Assembly: GCA_037176885.1 (NCBI GenBank)
Contig: JAWWNJ010000070.1
Coordinates: forward strand, 310,001 to 374,000
DNA: 64,000 nt
Direction: 5' to 3'
From: Favolaschia claudopus
Lineage: Eukaryota; Basidiomycota; Agaricomycetes; Agaricales; Mycenaceae
The first letter of the stretch is position 1. Each line of letters opens with the position of its first letter. The notes below the pieces were generated by a model that was not told where the DNA came from, ran no database searches, and worked only from the letters and a program-made list of their open reading frames with translations. The translations under genes and the position numbers were made by a program. Shown one piece after another: positions 56,942 through 64,000 of this stretch.

Positions 56942-58936
56942 ATGCCCGTCTTCAATAAGCACATTTTAGCGATGCTAGCTCCAGCATGGGGACATACGAT
57001 CAGCTACATCCATTTTATGCACCAGCTTCTCCGTATGGACGAGGGACTGGTCATCACGATCGTTCAACATAACCTTCTCGGTGCGTATGCTTTGTTTTTC
57101 AGGTTCAGTTTCGTGCTCTACTAACTATATCATGCCATGCTTTCTCTAGTGCCCAAAATGATCTCAGAGCTCGCCGGAACTTCGCATGACACCCAGCGGG
57201 TGCGGATTATTGGAGTCGGATCCAAGGAGTCGAGGTCTGAATTATCTTCAAGTTGACTGTCTAGCTTCCGCATGTTTGCTCATTGAACTTTCATTATGCT
57301 CAGCGGAGCCTTGAAAGCCGAAACCATCTTCGTCGCCATGCAGGAGCTCGCAAACGACTGGCTGGCGACTTTGCCTTCGCTATTTTGCGAGGTCGACGAA
57401 AAATGGCCCAAGCCAAACTCCATTTATGTAGGTGTATATTCGACGATGCATCTCATGGTCACTCATCAAAGTAATTTTCTGTAACTTTGTTCTCCCTCAT
57501 GTAGCTCGACTTTGCTTGCGGCGGGTCGGTGATCGAACAAACGAAAGCTATCGCTGGCCCAGACTGCTCCTGTGGTTTCAATCCTTTCCCACCTCAGCGA
57601 TCACGACTTTCTCGCTATTGCGGAGGAGATTTACGCCGACGAATCGAAGCGGAATGGTCGTTCTCTAGACGAGATTTTGCATCAGGTCAGAATATGAATC
57701 TTCCCTTTTCCATATCATCTGAATCTGACTCCCGTCATTCAAATGAAATCTCTATTGTCGAAAATAATCTCAACATAACAGGTGTTCCTCGCTGCAAACG
57801 GTTCCGACAAATTATCCGGCCGCATACTCCGCCTTCCCGGAGGTCCCGACATTTACGACCACGAACGCCAGGCCTACGGCGCCGGTGCGCCATTTGGAAC
57901 TCAGATGTTCACCGAGGCGCAGAAGCTCGCTAAGCATGTCGATGGGTTCGTCGTTACGAGCAGTGTGGCGCTGGAACCACTCGGCGTGCCATACTGTAGG
58001 GAGTTTTATCGAGGGAAGGGGCAGGAATTTTTTGCGGTTGGGATACAGGCTGATGAGCATTGTTGGAGAACTGAGAATGGGCGAGTGGTTACACTGTTCA
58101 ATGAATGTGTGAAGAACTTTTTAGATGGGGCGGCGGGGAAGTATGGTGCGAGGTCGGTGCTTTATATTTCTTTTGGGTGAGTGTCAGACGCGATTTCACA
58201 GCTCTGGATATTTTGGCTAACGTCGGGTTGTTGAGGTCATTGTTTTTTTCCCGTGGCCACGCCGCATCTTGTTGAAGCATTAGTCGACACACTACTCACC
58301 CTCGACCAACCCTTCCCATTCATCTTCGCTCTGGGCGGTCAGATGGCATCCCTTCCTCCATCCCTCATCGACCGCGTGCATAAAAGCGGCAAGGGGTTGA
58401 TCTGTGATTTCTGGGTCGAGCAGCGCGCGATTCTACAGCATGGGGCCGTGGGCTGGTTTCTCACTCACGGTGGCGCCAAGTAGGGGTTTGATTGTGATGA
58501 CACTGTTCACTCGCCGTGATACTAAGGATTTCTTGCCAGCTCCTTGTCGGAATCCTTGACTCAGGGCATTCCACTTATCATTTGGCCCGTAGCCGCTGAA
58601 CAACCTCTGAACGCGGCGTTGTTCTCGGCGGAACCAAATCCTGTGGCGATCGAGCTGTTTCAGGTAAGTATCTCTTCAATTTCTCGGTGAACAGGATACA
58701 TATTCAGCATTGCCTAGATTCGTACAGGCCCGCACATAGGCCCATCGTTACATACTGAAGCAAGTATCACTGGGACAATTGAGGACGCAACGAAGGAATT
58801 CAAGGCGACGTTCAATGTTGCTCGTGGTCCACGGGGAAAGATACTACAAAATAATGCAGCAAAATTAGCTGAGTCATTGAGGCAAGAACGCGAAAACGAG
58901 ATACCCAAGGAGCTGGAACGTTTGATTCATTTTTAG
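56942..58936 (+). CDS. UDP-glycosyltransferase (GT1), copy 3, one frame break
   Basis: Full-length GT1 enzyme with an exon order like copy 2. Parts in order are HILAMLAPAWGHTISYIHFM (N-terminal catalytic His region), VPKMISELAG, RIIGVGSKES, LDFACGGSVIEQTKAIAGP, HLSDHDFLAIAEEIYADESK, ERQAYGAGAPFGTQMFTEAQ, VDGFVVTSSVALEPLGVPYC, the donor-binding region LICDFWVEQRAILQHGAVGW, ESLTQGIPLIIWP, AEQPLNAALFSAEPNPVA, and C-terminus LERLIHF. At about 57561, between KAIAGP and APVVSILSHLS, this copy is 23 bases shorter than copy 2 and the frame breaks. The only GT-AG pair that would restore it is 34 bases long and removes conserved residues. It is either recently inactivated or misassembled. Confidence 0.8.
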
Positions 58937-59374
58937 AATTTTTATTAGATTTGAACCTTTCATAGAATACATAGATCATGGCTCATACCTAGTAGCTCAC
59001 AGTCCGCATATATATCTGTATCTTCCTGGTTTTACTGTCAAGCTCCGTACCGCGGTAAGCATGAGGGTGCGTGGTTTGATTGTCAGTCACGGGATCGTGA
59101 TTGATTTGACATCAAGTTTTACCAAGCTCTCTTGCTTCCGACGGTCACTTTCTCTGATTCACCTCGAGAGGAATCGCGCAGGTAAGCCTTCATTGACCCC
59201 CTTCTTGGGTTCACTACCACGGTGCAGCTACCCGCGGCCGTCTCGTCTGGCACATTGCTGGCAAAGGCGCTTCATGCCGTGGACATTGTGTCTCAAGCCT
59301 TGAAGCGTTTGCCGAGATGAAAGACTTATATCGCCTCATGTTTTCCAGCAGATTCACCTTCACACTCGACCATC
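58937..59374. other. Intergenic, no gene seen
   Basis: No supported gene. It contains the 3' end of the glycosyltransferase and the promoter of the SDR gene. Confidence 0.45.
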
Positions 59375-60686
59375 ATGTCCCCTTCAACGCAAAACTCTCA
59401 GTCCAAAGGGATCGCACTCGTAACTGGCGCCGCTCAAGGTAAATTCCAGTCCTCACGGAGCACCCAGAGGCAGGCTCACCATTTTGATACAGGGATTGGA
59501 CGAGCGATCGCGCTCCGCCTTGCAACAGACGGCTTCGACGTGGCAATCAACGACATCTCCTCCAAAGCCGCCGAACTCGAAGGAGTGAAAGCCGAAATTG
59601 TCGGACTTGGGCGGCGGTCCGCTGTTCTCTTCGCAGACGTATCCGCCGATGCCGACGTGAAGGCAATGGTGGACGGTGTCGTGGAGAAGCTGGGTGGCTT
59701 GGATGTCGTACGTATATCTGAAAGTGTCATCTCTCATATCGATGAATGCTCCGGGCAGATGGTCGCCAACGCGGGAATTTGTAAGGCTCGAGCCTCTCTC
59801 CTCGACAGTGAGTAGATTCCATACAATTCTCATCTATGCATTCCTCTCCTCGCCGCCGTAGTTAGCCCCGAAGAATGGGACCGCACCATGGCCATCAACC
59901 TCCGCGGCGTCTTTCTGTGCTACCAACATGCGGCGCGGCAGATGATCAAGCAAGGGCGCGGTGGGCGCTTGATCGGTGCTTGCTCTGGAGCGGGAAAGCA
60001 AGGTCTGCCTATCCTTCTCTCTTTTCTTTTGTAAAAATAAAAATCAATCCGATCAAAATTAGGATATCCCATCCTCCCAGACTACTCCGCTTCGAAGTTC
60101 GCCGTTCGCGGGCTCACACAGGCCGCAGGTATGATCCTTTCGTTCATTGTAGTTTAAACCTGAGGAACGAACCTGTTACAGCTGGAGAGTTTGGAAAGCA
60201 TGGGATCACCGTTAATGCGTACGCGCCAGGTGAATTATCATACTCCTTCAAATCTAGATCTTCTATTCACCACTCGTTTTGAAGGCTCCGTAATCACCCC
60301 AATGAGTAAGTCTCGTTCCAATACTACAATACTCCCCGATCAACTTGAATGCTTATCCTGTCCAGCCGAACAATTCGCCCCCATGGCTGGCATGTCGCAA
60401 GAGGATTTCTTTAACATGCAAGCTAAAGCCGCAGCAACTGGCGTCAACCCGACCCCGCAGGACATCGCGAGCGTCGTGTCTTTCCTCGCTTCGAAGGAAT
60501 CGACGTTTATTACCGGTACGTCTTTTCGACCAGATTCACGAGAATCCGCGTTCTGATTTGGAGCCAACTTATAAGGACAATCTGTGCGTATCGAGTCTCC
60601 CATCCAGCATACTTGGTATCGAACTAACATGAACTGATTGTCGTTGCTTCTAGATATCTGCGGACGGAGGACGTTATTTCGATTGA
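59375..60686 (+). CDS. Short-chain dehydrogenase/reductase, diacetyl-reductase type
   Basis: Classical SDR of about 265 residues. About nine exons join in phase and no defect is visible. Motifs in order are IALVTGAAQGIGRAIALRLA (cofactor loop), LGRRSAVLFADVSADADVKA, MVANAGICKA, EEWDRTMAINLRGVFLCYQH, the catalytic Ser region LIGACSGAGKQG, YSASKFAVRGLTQAA with the catalytic Tyr and Lys, GKHGITVNAYAPG, and the end TFITGQSISADGGRYFD. Sequence order and the C-terminus resemble diacetyl/acetoin reductases and 2,3-butanediol dehydrogenases; the true substrate is open. It is the only clearly intact gene between 48.9 and 61 kb. Confidence 0.88.
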
Positions 60687-61152
60687 TTTGACAACGCCAA
60701 AGCCTGTTGGATGGATGTACTACGCAGACTTGATACTATTATCAGCCATCTGCCACGAGGATGGTCAAACCATTGACAGTTAACCACCGTTCTCGTTTGC
60801 CGCTACATGCGGTTGGACCTTGGTCAAAAATTCAGCTCTCAGATTGATCGGAATGACTGATTAGACATTGCCGCGTGCTAACCTGGACGCGTTGCTTGGT
60901 TGTGCTTGGCCTCAGCTGGGCGCGAAAAGCATCACGTCATTCGGATCACTGATGTTGCTTCAAGTTGAACTCTGATTGATGATTGAACTTGCAAAACTAC
61001 TGTGCAGTTCGACTGCTGCAGAATCACTCGTTCAGAATTCAAGAAGACTTGAATAGGGAGAGGAATCATTAATTGTACTATCACTACTTCAGTAAGTGAA
61101 AGAGACTTGATTTAATGTAGGTAATAACTGGCAACTCCTTGAGAGCACCTAG
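60687..61152. other. Intergenic, no gene seen
   Basis: The stretch holds the facing 3' ends of the SDR (plus) and the carboxylesterase (minus); nothing else is seen. Confidence 0.5.
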
Positions 61153-63742
61153 CTAGTCCCTCGCACTTTCCAGCCTCAATTGATTCAAGTAAGTCGTCCC
61201 CTCCTCACGGAAGTCATCCGCTATGACTGTGAGCTCGTTGTCGTTCAGCACCAACAAAGATGAATTGTTTCCCCCCGATGGAACATTGTGTTTTGCCCAG
61301 ACAGTTGCCGTGTATCCGAGTACTGCGTGCTTGTTCGGATCGAGAGTATTAACGAAATTCACTGCCGTCGATTTTTTGGAACAGATTAGCTGGTCGATAG
61401 AACTAGTTATGTGAAAGAAACTCAGAAGCACTTACACACACGATCCATACCCTGTGTTCCCAGGGAAGTCGTCGTCGTAAACCAAATAGGATCGTCGCTC
61501 CCATGCGTTGCCCCCAAAGCACCGTAGACTGCTTTGTTCGCTCTGACCACTGAAGCCAAAGGAGCCAGGGGAAAAATGAGTCTCGATTACAGATGGAGGA
61601 AATATTGACGTACACCACTGCCAAACATTCTGTCTGGCCGACGCATGTTGAGTAAAAAAGCGAAGAGGCGAGGTCATGGCCATATCGCCTATGAAGGAAG
61701 CCAATCTTTTGAACTCCGGGCTGCATGGTCAGTCGTATCAACCATTCAGAGTAGGGAGTATTCGTCCATAGTAACTCACCTGAGTTGGAAGTCCGTGCCG
61801 GTGTTGAAGGGAGAACCCTAATGTCGCAATTGAGTCGAGGAAACAAGTGTTCAGATTGCTACTCTACTAGTTATCGCTCAACGTACCTGGGTTGGATCGC
61901 GTGGATACAGACGCGCGAGCTCCGCCAATTGAGCCCCGGTTATGTTCGGAAAGTAACTTCCGCAGAGGATGAGTTTTGTCGAAAATGAGGAATACAGAAA
62001 ACGAACTTGGAGTGCACGTATTCAGAGAACTGCGCATCGGTGCTGCAGGGGGCTTAAAATTGTTACCATCCGGTAAATTATCACATACGTTACATTGAGG
62101 CTCGATAGAGCAAACAAGCTGAACCATCAGCTATGATCAGCGTTGGAATCATAAGCAGTAGAGAGAAAGCGACGCACGTCCCCTCGTCCTCACAGGTGCC
62201 TGCAGCTATCGGAATCTGATCATAGAAGTCGAGTCCATAAATTCGTCGTTATGTGTTTCCGAGACTTGATTCACAGCTCACCTTCGCATACGCCCCCGCT
62301 CGAACTGAAAGCCAAGGATCCCTCATAACCGCATCTTCGTCAATTCGAGGCGTCCAGACCAAATTCACTGAGCGATACGAGAAGAAGGAATCCGTGTTGT
62401 TGATAGCCCCCGAGAGCGTCTCGAAAGGAACATGTTTGAGGCATTTGAGGGTATCTCTGGCTGCACTACAATTCGTTGATCTGACGAGTGAGTCGTAGAT
62501 ATCTTGATCGTCCAGGAGATGGGGAACGTGGAAAGCGGGGCCGGATTGCTGTTTTGTGTGAAAGAACAAGATGATGAACCGGAGGAACAGAGCTTGATAA
62601 ATTCATTGGACGCACGAGCCAAACACCATGGAATAGTTTGTTTGAGTTGAGGGCGTTGTCGAGAGTGAGATACGATGTCGATACGGAGCCTGCGCTTTGA
62701 CCGCCACTGCGTCTGAGATTAGTAACGGCAGACGCTATGCCAGTAAAAGAAACACGCACACGACCACTCTCCCAGAATCACCTCCGAAGCGTGATATATG
62801 TTTCTGGACCCACTTCAACGCAAAGGCCTCTGAAGAAGGGAATCAAAAGCTGCCTGCGTTGATAGATGAGAGAAAAATAAGTACGGTCTCGCAGCCCGAG
62901 ATTGCTTATTCCCGCAGCGGCTGCCTCTTTTCCCATAAGATATCCGAATGCTAGTGTACGATGCTAATTAATTTCCACTTATCAGGGGGTGCTCAAGACT
63001 GACCGTTAAGCCGATAATTTATGGTCACAGCGACAATGGGTTGTCCGCTTTCAATAGACCGTTCTACCACTGGTACAAGGTCGAAATCCCGACTATTGCC
63101 AACGTCGAATCCGCCTTCAACCATGCGTAAATTATTGAGATGCTCCATCACAAAAATGACGAAAAATACCTCCGTATATCCACTACTCGGAGCAGATAGC
63201 AAACTTGAGTATAAGTATCCGGAAGCCTGCCGTTCTATCACCAGCACTCACCACATACACAGGAAGTTTCGTATTTGGATAGATATGGGCCGGTCTGAAC
63301 ACATCGAGAGTCAGACCTATCGATCGTTTGTGAGCATCGTAGTGGCGACGAAATTGATACACCCACAATCCTCCGAGACATTTGGATATTCAGCCGGGAT
63401 GAAATCCAACCCGGGCGGCACCGTCATTTTTTGTTGCGGGCAGGCTGGTCCGTGCGTGGAAGCATTCTGCAAACCATGCAGAACACGCGGCTCCCGAGGA
63501 CGTTCGAATCGCCCGCTTGAACAAGTTGAATATTGTTATCAATAATCGTGGAGAAAATCGAGAGATAGTGCTTACGCTTCAGCGAACGGGATACCGAGAA
63601 ATTTTGTCAGATTTCCAGAACGAAGGCCTTGGAAGGTGCCGTAGGATAACGAGGTCGTTGGGGCGTTCAAGTTGACGGTCGCAACAACGCGAGGAAAATG
63701 TGAGGAGAGAGCAAATAGAGGAACGAGGAATGAAAGATGCAT
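61153..63742 (-). CDS. Secreted type-B carboxylesterase/lipase
   Basis: Alpha/beta-hydrolase of the carboxylesterase B family, cleaving carboxylic esters outside the cell. A signal peptide (MHLSFLVPLFALSSHFPRVV) is followed by LSYGTFQGLRSGNLTKFLGI, PFAEAGRFERP, GPACPQQ, YPNVSEDCGLTLDVFRP, the oxyanion region WIYGGGFDVGN, VTINYRLNGFGYLMG, NLGLRDQAFALKWVQKHISR, and the nucleophile motif GGQSAGSVS. Downstream are QQSGPAFHVPHLLDDQDIYD and a C-terminus with NTLDPNKHAVLGY and ELTVIADDFREEGTTYL. More than ten introns are present and most phases agree. The junction near 62640-62560 (LFHG to QQSG) needs a weak GTTTGG donor, so a defect there cannot be excluded. The minus strand carries TTATAAATG about 50 bases before the start. 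Confidence 0.82.
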
Positions 63743-64000
63743 AGCGTGCTGTTGGCAATTGGCGACTGCAGGTAGCGCTCCTTCATTTATAACAACCTCG
63801 CGAATTGAACACGATTATTAATCCCAGGTTCGCGGACTCGGTTCGGCCGGCGGATCAGGCGTAGGAAATTTAACCGCTTTATATAGCAATTTACCCGACT
63901 GCAAGGAATACATCCGGAAATGGCTGGAGGCTTCTGGATAAGACTTAGGACTCATAGGTAAAACTAAACCATGCTTTTTTTCAGTTTGGGCAGTGAGGGC
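63743..64000. promoter_or_regulatory. Carboxylesterase promoter region
   Basis: Upstream of the minus-strand esterase. A TATAAATG box lies near 63790, with a second TATATAAAG further up near 63880 (minus strand). No coding sequence is seen. Confidence 0.45.

Noticed and set aside
57529..57562. 34-base GT-AG intron that would restore the frame of glycosyltransferase copy 3
   Set aside because: Shorter than any other intron in the window, and it removes residues conserved in copy 2 (VIEQTKAIAGP).

Overview
The window is nuclear DNA of a filamentous basidiomycete, most likely an Agaricomycete. Coding sequence is broken by many short GT-AG introns of about 45-65 bases (one is GC-AG). The gene content is typical of that group: F-box/leucine-rich proteins, a Zn2Cys6 regulator, small secreted proteins, GT1 glycosyltransferases, a MICOS Mic12 subunit and a pseudokinase-like family known from mushroom genomes. 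I found no rRNA, convincing tRNA, CRISPR array or reverse transcriptase. All family names come from motif recognition by eye; no database search was run.

Layout. 1-1058: 3' end of a UDP-glycosyltransferase. 1.3-5.5 kb: two minus-strand single-pass membrane proteins with Ser/Thr/Pro-rich ectodomains and matching proline-rich tails. 7.2-9.4 kb: glutathione-independent formaldehyde-dehydrogenase-like enzyme with several micro-exons. 9.6-19.6 kb: a tandem segmental duplication made of MIC12 plus a large helical-bundle/pseudokinase-like gene; the first MIC12 copy survives only as promoter and start codon. 21.4-22.6 kb: an unrecognised three-exon gene. 23.5-29.7 kb: two copies of a small secreted protein (a third lies at 46.9 kb), a GC-rich repetitive tract, a 499-bp TA-flanked element inserted in the promoter of the second copy, and ~200-bp repeats.

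29.7-46.1 kb holds a class I aminotransferase, three F-box-type proteins, a SnoaL-like protein, a broken SDR fragment, a CCoAOMT-type O-methyltransferase, an FAD monooxygenase, a second TA-flanked element of 375 bp and a Zn2Cys6 regulator. The SnoaL-like protein, methyltransferase, monooxygenase and regulator sit within 9 kb and could form a small metabolic cluster. 48.0-63.7 kb holds a DUF4743/Nudix hydrolase, an Old Yellow Enzyme, two more UDP-glycosyltransferases, a diacetyl-reductase-type SDR and a secreted type-B carboxylesterase, together resembling a modification/detoxification neighbourhood.

Four consecutive genes between 48.9 and 57.6 kb carry about nine frame-breaking indels, while the genes I could follow elsewhere are largely clean. 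This is either gene decay or an unpolished stretch of consensus. The best leads for new biology are the MIC12/pseudokinase duplication, the dispersed small-secreted-protein family with its duplicated promoter and element insertion, and the paired membrane proteins with SH3-ligand-like tails.
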